Shown one piece after another: positions 45,060 to 56,957 of a stretch of 64,000 nt of DNA. The DNA lies in NCBI RefSeq assembly GCF_900747795.2, contig NC_041394.2, positions 341,311,001 to 341,375,000 on the forward strand, read 5' to 3'. Under the pieces are notes generated by a model. That model was not told the origin of the DNA. It made no database searches and saw only the letters and a program-made list of their open reading frames with translations. Made by a program: the position numbers and the translations under genes. Within the stretch, counting starts at the first letter, position 1; every line of letters starts with the position of its first letter. The DNA comes from Erpetoichthys calabaricus. Lineage: Eukaryota; Chordata; Cladistia; Polypteriformes; Polypteridae.

Positions 45060-47089
45060 CGAAACTAATTGCTCGTATTTTTGACAATGGAAGTAAGTGT
45101 GCTTTGAAATGAAAACGTCTGAAATTATTTTTATTAACTTTGTTTTGCATGGTTATGTTTGTACCGTGAACCTTTACGTTTGTATTAATAATCATTTTTG
45201 CTGTAGTAATTGATTTATATTCAGTGCTTGAAGTGGACCGGCACTTAGCGGTACTGGCAACTCTTCAAATTCCACAAGGCAAGTTTCACGAGAACTCCTC
45301 GACTGTGCATGGAAGACGAAAAAAAACCTTTTACAAGCATCTAGAGAAAAGCCTGTCGTGAAGTAGGCTTTTGATAAAGTTCAGATTGACTGCAGTGGTG
45401 CACGATATTACCTTTTTCTTTTCAGTTTAGTTCCTTATGTTCGAGTAATGTGTCTAAATTGTAATACCAAATAATCAGCGATGTTTTTGTACCGTCAATT
45501 TTAATAGAATTTCATGGTAGTTTTGTGCAGATGATGCCTGCTATTTCTAAACAGTTAAAGACTTTCCTGCAATGGGCAGTGCGCCACTAATTTATACGTG
45601 AGTCAGACTGACAGTCGCGATGTGCACAGAGCCTTTTCAATTTATTTACAAGTGACATTTATATTTTTTTTCCTTTCAGCCAACTTGCTACAAGAATATC
45701 TTCTGGAAATTGGATGCTGATGAAAAATAAATTGTTAACACCTATTTCTTAAAATTGTAATTCACTTTTGTCTGTCAAACTAGTGTTTGACTTTGACGTG
45801 TGTCTTTATTTCTTTCCTTCTTTTCCTAGGACATCCCTGCTGGTTCAGTAGACTGTCGAGTAGACACTTTGATGGTATATGAATATTAACTGTAAGTTTT
45901 ATGTAACTTTACATTTGTGCTTAGATTGTGTATGATTTCTGTACTTTTTCTTTTCTCACTCCGTATGCTCTTTATCTGACTATGGAGGAACCCTTTGATT
46001 TTCCTGTCAGTCTTTTAAAGATGCCGATAATATATATTATATATATTTCTTCATGTGTGGCATACCTTTTAATTGTGGCATTCATTTAACTTGCCCTCCA
46101 CTATTAATGACACCCCTTATAAAAATGTTAATTTTAAAAATATTTATTTCTTGATGAGGGCTTTGTTTTTCTTTGAATGAAATTGTTTCAATTAAAAGTC
46201 TGATGTTTCTAATTTTTTCAGTGCAAGATGACATTTCTTCAGCAAACAGGGATTTTTTTGTAACCCTTCTTACTAATTTTTACAAGGGGTGCCAGTAATA
46301 ATGGAGAGCACTGTATTTATCCTTTTAATCTTAGGATGACGTGTCTGTGACTTGCATATTACTTTAGGTAGTGTCCAGATTGGGGTATACATAATACTCT
46401 GAAATAATGGATGTATTCTAAAAAACTATTGAGATAACCATGAACGAGAGTTTTTGTAGTGAACCATAGAGTAATTCTCAAAGTTTGAACTTTATTCCAA
46501 AGTGTCCACATTTATGAGAAAACAGGAGTGTTGAGACCAAAACCAGATAGCTTGCACAAGACAAATACTTCATGTGACAGTCTGATGTATTTATTTGTGT
46601 GTCTCCACAGTGGCTGTATGGCTGCAGAAGGGCAGCTGACTCGAGAACAAGGGGCTCAGGTTTATGAGGCTGCAGAGATCAGCAGGGCCTCCAGGAGGAC
46701 TCAACATAAAAAATGTTGGAGTTCATCATAAAAGGCCATGGAGCAGATGACCACTTGCTGGTAACTTAGTTCAGTTTACAAGTAAAAATGTGTTATTGCA
46801 ATCTATCTAGTAGCAAAGAGCTATGATGACTTTAAAGCACCAAACTCTTGTATTTGCTTGTCCAACAGGCTGTTGTATCTGAAAAGGTGTCATCCAAATG
46901 GTTTAAAAACAATGAAGATCCTAAAGGTTACTGGGTAATGACCTCTATACAGTAGAAGATGAGGAGCTGACAGATGTCCTCCACAACTACCTGATGAAGT
47001 GCTGTCAAGAGCTGTAGGTACCTTTGAAAAGATTGACAGAGTTCACATCATTCTGAATGTGCTGACTTGGCTTTAGTGAGTGTCTAATG
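45060..47089 (+). other. Possible spliced transcript of unknown type
   Basis: Consensus splice sites line up on the plus strand: donor ATGGAA|GTAAGT near 45092, acceptor TTCCTTTCAG at about 45680, acceptor TTTTCCTAG near 45831 with donor GTAAGT near 45892, and acceptor GTCTCCACAG near 46611. Joining the first two exons gives an 18-codon frame (MEPTCYKNIFWKLDADEK). The last exon has an open stretch (MAAEGQLTREQGAQVYEAAE). I recognise no domain. It starts about 0.5 kb from the minus-strand CpG promoter, so it could be a divergent non-coding RNA or a worn gene. Confidence 0.3.
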
Positions 47090-47574
47090 CACATGTGTCA
47101 AACACAAGTCTCAGCGGGCCAAATCTGGCCCGCCTGACCTTGCAATGTGGCCAAAAAAAATCATGCTGTTTCTATTTTCGCCACAAGAGGGCGCGTCGCT
47201 ACTCCGGCAAACGCTGTGTGGCTTCAATAATGCCAGAAGCGCAGTGCTGTATTGTTTCCATGGAGACGTCGGCACGTATGCGCGCCAGCGTCTCCAGCAG
47301 CTTAAGTCAGGTAGGAGGCGGGCCTGTGAGCGTGGTAGGAGGCGGGCCGTAATGCGAGCGCGAGCTACTCCAGATCTGAGCAGAAGCTGCCATTTGTCTC
47401 ACAGCACACACACACTGCAGGCATTAAATTAGCAGCAGAAGCTGCCATTTGTTTGTGCATTTGTAGCGCCGATCTGTGAGCAAAAGCTGCCATTGTCTGT
47501 TGATCTACATTGCTGATCATACTGCAGGCATTAAATCACCTCATTTATTCATGGCACAAACACTAAGTCACTTT

Positions 47575-47838
47575 TCATGACCACTTGCACTAATAATCTG
47601 TTGTTTTATTATATCTGTTATAGTTTTAGTTATAGTTGTTTGTTGCTTTGCACAAATTAGTTATACAGTTATAATACAAACTATTAGTTATACTTACTTT
47701 GTTTAGAGTTGTTATTCTGTTTGCACTATTACTACTGTTCTTTTTAAACTCTTTACTACCTTTATTCCTCTTGTTGCACTGAGCATGTATATGACAAAAG
47801 AATTTCCCTCGGGATAATTAAAGTTCTTATCTTATCTT
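47575..47838 (+). mobile_element. LINE/SINE 3' end in hAT 1
   Basis: The sequence ends in AATTTCCCTCGGGATAATTA followed by AAGTTC and (TTATC)n, the common tail of L2-like LINEs and their SINEs. It is 5'-truncated, and lies between two subterminal repeats of the hAT. Confidence 0.65.
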
Positions 47839-48234
47839 ATCATACACTGCAGGCATAAGATTAGTAGCAGAAGCTGCCAGTTGCTGAACCTACACTGCAG
47901 GCATTGATTATTAGTAGCAGAATCTACCATCTGTACCCTGCCAGGCATTCACGGGCGTTGTGTGAATCTTTTTTTGCTCTGCCAGGCGTTAACAGCAGAA
48001 TGTGCCATCTGTATTACCCTGCCTGGCATTAACAGGCATTGTGTGAACCTTTATTACTCCACCTTCTTCACTCCATCTGCCAAATCAAGCTATCCCAGTG
48101 CAGTTTTCTACTTTTCCCTTCTAGCGCAGATTGCCAATAAACTACATCTTATTAGTGGAGATATTGGTCCCAAAATGTCCAAAAAAAGATGACACTGAAG
48201 GCAAACAATTTAATGACAAATGGGAAAGTGAATA

Positions 48235-49942
48235 ATGTTTGTGCTTAGAGAGGGCAAACCAGTGTGTATATTGTGTCATGAGGCAGTGTCGGTGATGAAA
48301 GAGTACAACGTACGTCGTCATTTTGACACCAAACATGGTGTTAAGTATGGCAAATATACCTTGGAAGAAAAGCATAAAATTGTGCAAGAACTAAAAGGCA
48401 AACTGCAATCGCAGCAGCAAATGTTTACAAAGGCTACAGCGAAAAATGATGCTGCAGTGAAAGGAGGCTTTATAGTGGCTGAAGAAAGTGCCCGTACTTC
48501 AAGGTGTTTTTCAGAGGGTGCCTTTTTGAAGCAATACATGCTAAAAGTGTGTGAGCAGGTATGCCCAGACCAGATACCGAGTTTTCAATATGTCAGTTTG
48601 TCAAGAAACACCATTGCAGACAGAGGACGGGAACTCTCAGGAAATCTATCAACACAGCTGGCCAAACAGGCATGCAGTTATCTCGCTTTTTCACTTGCTG
48701 TCGATGAAAGCACAGACAACACTGATACAGCACAGCTGTCCATCTTTATACGTGCCACGAAGACCGACCTCTCTGTCACTGAGGAATTTTTGGATGTAGC
48801 TGCCATGCATGGGATGACGACTGGCAGAGATATATTTGAGGCTGTGGAAAAATCCATAAATAATTATAAAGTACCCTGGGAAAAGTTGGTGGGGCTAACT
48901 ACTGATGGCGCGCCTGCAATGTGTGGAGAAAAGAAAGGCTTGGTTGGACTAATGAAGGAAAGAATGCAGAAAAGTCACCGCCACACACCTCTGATTACTT
49001 ATCATTGTATTATTCACCAAGAGGCTATGTGTGGAAAACTTCTGGAAATGAATGACATAATGACCACAGTCATTAAAACAGTTAACTTTATACGGGCACG
49101 TGGCCTGAATCATCGCCAGTTCCAGCAGTTTTTACAGGAGGTGAGTGCAGAGCATGGAGACGTGCCATACCACACAGAAGTAAGATGGCTGAGCAGGAGC
49201 GCAGTCCTCAAAAGATTTTTTGAGCTCAGAGAACAAATCGCTCTTTTCATGGAAAGTAAAGGAAAGCCCTTGCCTGAACTGTCAGATCCCGCCTGGCTAT
49301 GTGATTTTGCTGTGATGTGTCACATATGCAAGCATCTCGCCCAACTGAATCAGAAGCTGCAGGAACGCAAACAAGTCATCACGAAGCTGTCTGACATGAT
49401 CACAGCATTCCAGCGTAAACTTCAACTATGGAAGTCCCAACTGGAACAGGACAATCTTGCCCACTTTCCTGTTGGTCAGAGTATCTCCGCCACTGTTTTC
49501 TGGTGCTTTTCCTTGTAGTCGGCTGGATACCAAAGTTAGCCGGTTAATAACTGAATTTGAGAGGTGCTTCTCTGACTTCAGAACACAGCACTCAGGCTTT
49601 GACATCTTTGCCAATCCTTTTACAGTTGATGTCAACAATGTGCCCCATCACCTTCAGATGGAGATAATTGAGCTTCAGACTGACAGTGGCCTGAAATCAA
49701 AGTTTCAGGATGTTGCAATTGAGGACTTCTACCCTCTACTGCCCCAACTTCATGCTGCCCGTGTTCTGTCCATGCTCAGGAGCACCTATCTTTGTGAACA
49801 GATGTTTTCAATAATGAATCTGAACAAAAACAAGCACAGGTCACGCATCACCGATGACCACCTCCACGCTGTTTTGCGGGTTGCTACAGCACAAGAAATC
49901 AAACCAGACATTGACCCGGGGAAAACGGCGTCAGACATCTAG
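48235..49942 (+). pseudogene. hAT transposase (BED finger, RNase H-like, hATC)
   Basis: The main frame of 427 codons (48235-49518) starts with a BED-type zinc finger (VCILCHEAV...RRHFDTKH), then the RNase H-like core ([15 protein letters not shown] with the first Asp; [20 protein letters not shown] with the second; [21 protein letters not shown]). A frameshift near 49,490 moves the rest into another frame (49457-49942), which has the hATC dimerisation block [15 protein letters not shown] and ends at 49942. Upstream of 48235 the true start MSKKR at about 48174 is separated by small deletions. This is the family behind the GTF2IRD2-like and ZBED-like gene calls in fish; here it is transposon protein. 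About three frame breaks in some 580 residues. Confidence 0.88.
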
Positions 49943-50184
49943 CCAGAAAACAAAACAAAATGAGCATTTTATGTACGTGGCAATATTACTGTTTTGCTTG
50001 ATATCATGTGAGTTGGTTTGACAACCCTGTTAAGGAAAAAGATTGTCGCACTCATTTGAAATTTATATTTCTGGTTAACATTGTCAGTTTATGACTGTTC
50101 AGTAAACAATTCGGGGACTCAGACTGGGTTTTAGACTTCGGCCCCTTCTGTGATTGAGTTTGACACCCCTGATCTAAAGCCCTA

Positions 50185-51000
50185 TCCTTGGTCTTAAAGA
50201 TATTCAGCAGTAAAAAGGAGTGATCACACCATTGAACAGATCCATAGCTGCCCCCTCTTTTCTTGTAGAAGACTTACAATGAGGGAGTCATCTGCAGATT
50301 TCAGGATATGTCTGTCCTTGTCTGAACTCCTGCAGTTATTTCTATAAAAATAAACAAAAGACATGATAGGCAGCCGTCCTGTGGTGTACCCATGCACATA
50401 TTTACACTATCAGACAAAACCGCCTTTAACACTCACTCTTTCTGTTCTGTGACAAGTCCAAATCCACCCCACCAAGTTAGGGTTCATGCCCAATTGATCA
50501 ATCTGTTTGTCAATTAAAATGTGAAGCTGAGTGGATAAGAAATCAATAAACCTCAATCCTGTGTGTGTTTAAAGTCCTTCCAAGTGTTTGTATAGTAAAT
50601 TCAGAAGTGTCACTGTGGCATCCTAAGTTGCCTTCTTTGCTCACAGCTGCGGGTCCATATAGGCCTGGGTTTTATTAAGTAGTTGTGTTGTCAAAAATTC
50701 TTTTGAGAAGTTAACTTCTCAAAGGATTTCACAATATGAGAAGTTAAGGCCACCGGTCTGATTAATGCTTTTGAGTATGTTGCTTTTTCTAATGGAATAA
50801 ACCATTTTCCTGTTTCCAGAGTCTGTAAATCCTGAGACATCTCCGATATGGTGTGTCATATTGGAGAGAGCAGCTCTGCACATAAGTGAAGCAGACATCC
50901 ACTTCTACTTTGTTCTTTTTTTTAATTTTAGTTTCTTCAAGGACTCTGTTGACATATTCCTGGTCAAAGAAGTGTTGTCTCCTGCCCCCAGTAATCAGTT
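50185..51000 (-). mobile_element. L2-like LINE fragment, minus
   Basis: On the minus strand IRPVALTSHIVKSFEK is readable near 50760-50715 and a worn FADD motif (SADDSLIVSLL) near 50310-50275. Frameshifts abound between them. A 22-bp perfect palindrome (50702-50723) lies within. The upstream limit is uncertain. Confidence 0.65.
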
Positions 51001-51965
51001 TTGCTGACTAATTCTTGGAGCAAATTCCAGTGTCTCAAATCTTGAATAGAATGCTTTGAATTTTTGAGCAGGCTAATATTCAGTTTAAACTGCAGCCTGT
51101 TCAACTCAATTGTTGCATTTGAGTGTAAATGCCAGCCATCATCTTCATGCCATTCCACTTTGAGCCCAGGTTATCAGTCCACAGTTCATTCACTCTATTC
51201 TGTCCTTAAGATTCATCTCTGCCCTCCTGATTTCACATTTCACCCTTTTTGTTTATTTAATGTTCAATGTTGAAATACGGTGTTTTTTCTGTTCATCAGT
51301 TATTTTAAATCTCCGGAAATCCATGTCTTCTTGTTAGGGTTTATTTCGACCAATTTAAGGAGGAGTATGACATCCTCTCAAAATGTATATATGCTTAAAG
51401 TGCCTGTCCGTTCATCAGTGTCAGTACAGAATTCTTTAAACTCGGACCAGTCAGGACATTCAAAACAGCCACGCAGGCACTCAACAGATTCCTCACACTT
51501 TTTCCGTTAATTTCCAACATTTCTCTTTTAAAGGCTGCTTTTTTAAATTCATATAAATTAATTATGATCTGATGAGCCCAACAGGGGTTCAGCCCTCAAT
51601 TCATATGCGCCTTGGATTTTCCCGTACCTATCAGCCACGTTGTTGTGGCTAACTAAGTTGGACAAGAGACATTCTGGTAAAAATTATGAAGTGTTTTGTT
51701 CTGTGAACACTGGTTAAAATTGTCCAAAATAAAACTCGGAAAGACTGATGACAGAGATTTGAACATCTGTTTCCCTTTGGAGATGATGTTCACTCACTGT
51801 CGCCCACGGGTGAATATAGATAATCCAAGTAAAAGAAATAAAAGTTTTCAGTTTTAGGAACCTATGGTATCTTATATCGGGATTTAAATCATTACAAACT
51901 TTCAATCAAAAGAGAGCTTTATGTTTAAGATAAAATACAATATTCACATGGATTGTGCTTTTATA
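51001..51965. other. No gene recognised
   Basis: May include more of the worn LINE (about 51000-51520). No confident domain or repeat ends. Confidence 0.4.
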
Positions 51966-52421
51966 GCACTTACTAGGGAATCCATTCCTGGGAATTCGGG
52001 AATCCTGCACGTCATTCCCGGGAATGACACAGTGCACGGGCATCTCACATGTGAATGGTTTTAGAACAAGTGACATTTATTTTTAATAAAACTACTGCAA
52101 TATGTTGACACCAATAAAAGACTAACCTTAACTACAAGCAGTTCATGCTGTCATATAAGTACATGTATCTAGTTAGTTGCGGTAATAAGAGCGTAGAAAG
52201 CACAACGTGTCCAGCGTGCGGTCATCCAGGCAATAGCACACCTTCGTAGCAGAGTATGCCAGCCACTGAGAAAGCACGCTGTGCTTCCACTGAAGTAGGC
52301 GGCACAGTCATCAGATACCGATACACCCGTTCTAAACCAGGGGTGCCCACACTTTTTCGGCTTGTGAGCTACTTTTAAAATGACCAGGTTGAAATGATCT
52401 ACCTACATTAAAAATGCTATA

Positions 52422-54040
52422 CAGTGCATCTGGAAAGCATTTACAGCGCACCACTTTTTCCACATTTTCCTATGTTGCAGCCTTATTCCAAAATGGATTA
52501 AATTCATTTTTTTTCCTCAGAATTCTACACACAACACCCCATAATGACAATGTGAAAAAAGTTTACTTGAGGTTTTTGCAAATTTATTAAAAAATAAAAA
52601 AACTGAGAAATCCCATGTACATAAGTATTCACAGCCTTTGCTCAATACTTTGTCGATGCACCTTTGGCAGCAATTACAGCCTCAAGTCTTTTTGAATATG
52701 ATGCCACAAGCTTGGCACACCTATCCTTGGCCAGTTTCGCCCATTCCTCTTTGCAGCACCTCTCAAGCTCCATGAGGTTGGATGGGAAGCGTCGGTGCAC
52801 AGCCATTTTAAGATCTCTCCAGAGATGTTCAATCGGATTCAAGTCTGGGCTCTGGCTGGGCCACTCAAGGACATTCACAGAGTTGTCCTGAAGTCACTCC
52901 TTTTATATCTTGACTGTGTGCTTAGGGTCGTTGTCCTTTGCTGAAAGATGAACCGTTGCCCCAGTCTGAGGTCAAGAGCGCTCTGGAGCAGGTTTTCATC
53001 CAGGATGTCTCTGTACATTGCTGCAGTCATCTTTCCCTTTATCCTGACTAGTCTCCCAGTCCCTGCTGCTGAAAAACATCCCCACAGCTTGATGCTGCCA
53101 CCACCATGCTTCACTGTAGGGAAGGTACTGGCCTGGTGATGAGCGGCACGCCTGGCATTCACACCAAAGAGTTCAATCTTTGTCTTATCAGACCAGAGAA
53201 TTTTCTTTCTCATGGTCTGAGAGTCCTTCAGGGGCCTTTTGGCAAACTCCAGGCGGGCTGCCATGTGTCTTTTACTAAGGATTGGCTTCCGTTTGGCCAC
53301 TCTACCAAACAGGCCTGATTGGTGGATTGCTGCAGAGATGGTTGTCCTTCTGGAAGTTTCTCCTCTCTCCACAGAGGACCTCTGGAGCTCTGATAGAGTG
53401 ACCATCTGGTTCTTGGTCACCTCCCTGACTAAGGCCCTTCTCCCCCGATCGCTCAGTTTAGATGGCTGGCCAGCTCTAGGAAGAGTCCTGGTGGTTTCGA
53501 ACTTCTTCCACTTACAGATGATGGAGGTCACTGTGCTCATTGGGACCTTCAAAGCAGCAGAAATTTTTCTGTAACCTTCCCCAGATTTGTGCCTCGAGAC
53601 AATCCTGTCTCAGAGGTCTACAGACAATTCCTTTGACTTCATGCTTGGTTTGTGCTCTGATATGAACTGTCAACTGTGGGACCTTATATAGACAGGTGTG
53701 TGCCTTTCCAAATCATGTCCAGTCAACTGAATTTACCACAGGTGGACTCCAATTAAACTGCAGAAACATCTCAAGGATGATCAGGGGAAACAGGATGCAC
53801 CTGAGCTCAATTTTGAGCTTCATGGCAAACGCTGTGAATACTTATGTACATGTGCTTTCTCAATTTTTATATTTTTAATAAATTTGCAAAAATCTCAAGT
53901 AAACTTTTTTCACGTTGTCATTATGTGGTGTTGTGTGTAGAATTCTGAGGAAAAAAATGAATTTAATCCATTTTGGAATAAGGCTGTAACAACAAAATAT
54001 GGAAAAAGTGATGCGCTGTGAATACTTTCTGGATGCACTG
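52422..54040 (-). mobile_element. Tc1-like transposon (family 2), second copy
   Basis: CAGTGCATCT...GGATGCACTG flanked by TA on both sides. It closely matches 19605-21243. The minus-strand transposase is broken: frames 53552-52875 and 52878-52642 are out of register, the initiator ATG is ATA near 53662, and several codons are lost near 53145. DD34E landmarks (LWSDKTKIELFG and [13 protein letters not shown]) remain. Confidence 0.95.
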
Positions 54041-54123
54041 TATATATTGTATATGTATGTATACAGTATAATATATATATATATATACTGAGTATACTTT
54101 ATACATAAAATATATGTTGTCGT

Positions 54124-54250
54124 CTGCGGTGGGTTGGCACCCTGCCCAGGATTGGTTCCCTGCCTTGTGCCCTGTGTTGGCTGGGATTGGCTCCAGCAGA
54201 CCCCCGTGACCCTGTGTTCGGATTCAGCGGGTTGGAAAATGGATGGATGG
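54124..54250 (+). mobile_element. SINE-A 3' part, plus
   Basis: Only the last 130 bp are present, ending in GGTTGGAAAATGGATGGATG. A 12-bp duplication ATATGTTGTCGT lies at 54112-54123 and 54251-54262. It is an insertion into the inner hAT. Confidence 0.92.
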
Positions 54251-55704
54251 ATATGTTGTCGTACCTTGCATAACTGATTAACCTTTATGGCACAATAACA
54301 ATTCAATACATTTATGGTCACTACGGATTTGGACTTAATAATCTTCATGTGGGATAAGGCTGACTCGCATAAATAAGTAGAGCCGAATAATTCACTCAAG
54401 GAGGTAGCACATTTCCTCATGTTTGTGTTCTTTTCCTCTGTGAGTAAGTTCCAAAACTGTCCTTGGGCCCCAGACTTCAGCTGAATGTCACCCTGCAGTG
54501 TCAAAATCTCATCCTCCACTGTAGAGGAGTTTTAGGTGAAACAGTGTTGCAATTTTTGATGCGGTTGAATCACCCTCAACATCTTCCCTAAATGGATAGC
54601 ACTTAAATGTAGCGATTGGCTCAAGTAAAGCCGAGTCTTGAAATCTTCTGTCAAAGTCTGACGGTGTGTCTGCCTTTGCTTTGAATGCAGCCGAGTGAAA
54701 AATGACGGCTGTCCGATTAACTGCGATTTTAGTTCCCTCTCCTTTCTCTTTCTCAGATCGCTTTTCGGAAGGAAGTCAGTTTCGTAGTTTTTATGAACAG
54801 TTCGAAAGTGCCTTTCCACATTTTCCTTCTTTGGAATAGTAATGATAGATTGACAGATCAGACAAACGCACTTCGATGGTGATATTGTGAGAAAAAAAAT
54901 CCTCTTCCAATTCCACATCCAGCCCATACCCTCCCCAAACATTTTTTTTTTTAAATCCCTTCTTTTGGCGATATAAATTGGAAGGCTAACTAGATCACTT
55001 AGATAGCCGGAGTTTTGCAGTAGCTGGCGCGTTTGATCATGAGTGCGGGATTCCCTGTATGTCAATCAAGCGGCAAATGCCATAGGGAGTTTATATGATA
55101 GACTAACGTTTTTTTTTTTTTTAAAAAAAAATTTTAATTCAACGTGATCTACCTGCACTACCTTTGCTATCTACTGGTCGATCGAGATCGACGTATTGGG
55201 CACCCCTGTAAACAATGCCCGCGCTTGCCGTTGCTCTGAAACACCGCAGTTTCAGCTTTTATTGATGCATCCAGCGTCTTGTCATCATTCTGTGATGGTA
55301 AGTTTCTTAGCACAGATAATGCGGATACAACAGACTGAGGGATTGCAATTTCAAGTTTCTGTTCAAAGCTGTCAACAGCACAGACATCAATGAACTCTGC
55401 CCCGTCCAGGCATTCGTGCGCTGCAGAGTGCAGACTCATCCCAGTCCACTGTGCTCAGTTAGCTGGGAGATTGACTGCTGCTGGTCTGTTGTTGACTGAA
55501 TTAATCGGCAACACACTACACCGTGGGCCAAAATACCGTGCCACTTAATTATTTTCAGCTATAACTCTGTTATTTCTTGATCAATTTTTACACGTTTACA
55601 CGCTATATATGCGAGCTTGGCCGTTCCCGTTTTCCCGGAAATTACAGCAGTTTCGTTCCCTGGAATACGGCAATGGAAAATGTCCGGGAATCCCTAGCAC
55701 CTAC

Positions 55705-55930
55705 GTCACTTTATAAATGAGTTTTCCTAATCATTTACAGTATTCTCCGTTTAAGGGAGAGCCGAGAAGAAAAGACGGGCAGTGGCGCGCACGTTCATGT
55801 ACTCGTGTGCGCGTAAACGGAATCAAACGCAACGTGCTTTGTGACGTCATCAAAAGCGACGAAAAATAAAGGGAGTAAACTAAACTGGTCGTTGTGAACG
55901 AGCCGGCTTATTCTTAACCGCGGGTAAGAG
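55705..55930 (+). promoter_or_regulatory. Promoter-like patch with CRE and 5' splice site, plus
   Basis: CpG-rich DNA (GGCGCGCACGTTCATG near 55785) with TGACGTCA at 55842-55849, and about 75 bp on a donor CCGCGG|GTAAGAG with the exon ending at 55923. The layout matches 18200-18325. No coding exon of the presumed plus-strand transcript was recognised in the remaining 8 kb. Confidence 0.4.
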
Positions 55931-56957
55931 AAGTTATCCATATCTTTGTCAGTGATTCTTTATGAATCATAGGTAAGTGAAGTATTAAGGACCCTAAGAG
56001 GTGGGTTTGCAGCTCAAGTGATTTTTTTTTGCACTGGACAGCGGAAATAAATTCAAATGTTTACAAGTAAGTCAGGAATCCGAATGTTTTTAGGAAGAAT
56101 TCCTTCAACGAGAGACACAGCGGGTACAGTAAGTGCCGAGGGTGTGTATACGACACTTTATGGATGTGTGAGTTTTCATTCGCTCCACTCAGTTACTGAA
56201 CGTGACTTGAATGAGAGGCGAGCAGCGCGTTCGTTTCCGTCAACACTCCTGCGGACTTTGCTCGAGTAAATCCCACTGTGGCTCGCGTGGCTTTGTCATC
56301 GGTGGTTCACCGTACGTTGTCGAGGCCTATTTTGACCTCGTAGTGCACACCCGACGCTTCCTCCTATTCCTTTGTTTCTGTTTATTCCTATAGCCGCGTC
56401 CTTATCGAGTCGACGAGGCGCCTTTTCTGTTGGTTTCTGCCTTCCGTTCTCCGTCTGTTTTGCGGTGCCTAGTTTAAAGTGACCGCAAATGAGAGAAGAG
56501 TCGGAATGGATACGTGCCTGTGAACGAATACAAATAGATTTTTCTTTCAGGGTGTGTTTTTGCGTATATATATACTGTATATGCAATAGAGAGGGGAATT
56601 GTAGTGCCAAACTTTCTCTCTATCTTACGCCTCTGAAAGTGAATTGGTAAGGTTTGGCCATCATGATCAGTAGATGCGTATTTGTAAAGAAATGCTGCCT
56701 AACATTCTGAAACCTACTTAATCCGATCTAGATAGCATACTTTTTATGTATGTATCTGTCGATTCCTTTTCTTTTCTCCAATATCAATTGTGATAAAATC
56801 GCACGTTTCGGCACTAAACATCAAACCAGTAACGCCTGCTAGTGAGTATTAGCAGGGCTCAGCGCTAACTTTTAAAACGCGTAGTAACCAGGCGTCAGCT
56901 TCTGGCTGCCAAAACTGAAAATAACGGTTTGCCAGTATTAACAGCTTATATTTAGAG
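55931..56957. other. CpG-containing DNA, no gene recognised
   Basis: Elevated CpG continues to about 56500 (TCGAGTCGACGAGGCGCC near 56408), which may belong to the promoter island. Short frames have no domain. Confidence 0.4.

Larger units (their letters stand above)
47090..50171 (+). mobile_element. hAT transposon 1, long transposase frame
   Basis: The worn left end CACATGTGTCAAACACAAG pairs with the right end GAGTTTGACACCCCTG. Flanks GTCTAATG (47082-47089) and ATCTAAAG (50172-50179) are an 8-bp duplication with two mismatches. The left subterminal region has repeats of ACTGCAGGCATTAAATTAG and AGCAGAAGCTGCCATTTG. A LINE 3' end has inserted at 47575-47838. Confidence 0.88.
52338..55208 (-). 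mobile_element. hAT transposon 3 (inner), CAGGGGTGCCCA ends
   Basis: Ends CAGGGGTGCCCACAC and GGGCACCCCTG, flanked by a perfect 5-bp TAAAC (52333-52337 and 55209-55213). On the minus strand a BED-type finger is coded near 54870-54780 (CVCLICQSIITIPKKENV then RHFRTVH) and a C-terminal FGSTYLCESALSHMKIIKSK near 54400. The middle of the transposase is deleted. A Tc1 and a SINE piece lie within it. A 5-bp duplication is short for hAT, which usually makes 8 bp. Confidence 0.82.
51974..55696 (-). mobile_element. hAT transposon 2 (outer), TAGGGAATCC ends
   Basis: Ends are TAGGGAATCC and GGAATCCCTA with an 8-bp duplication GCACTTAC (51966-51973) / GCACCTAC (55697-55704). On the minus strand a hATC-type block (TSVEAQRAFSVAG) is coded at about 52300-52260. 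An N-ward part lies at 55439-55167. Between them sits a second hAT with further insertions. Transposase is incomplete. Confidence 0.82.

Noticed and set aside
53875-54519. 214-codon minus frame as one protein
   Set aside because: It is a chance fusion of hAT C-terminal codons, SINE 3' end, AT repeat and Tc1 terminus.
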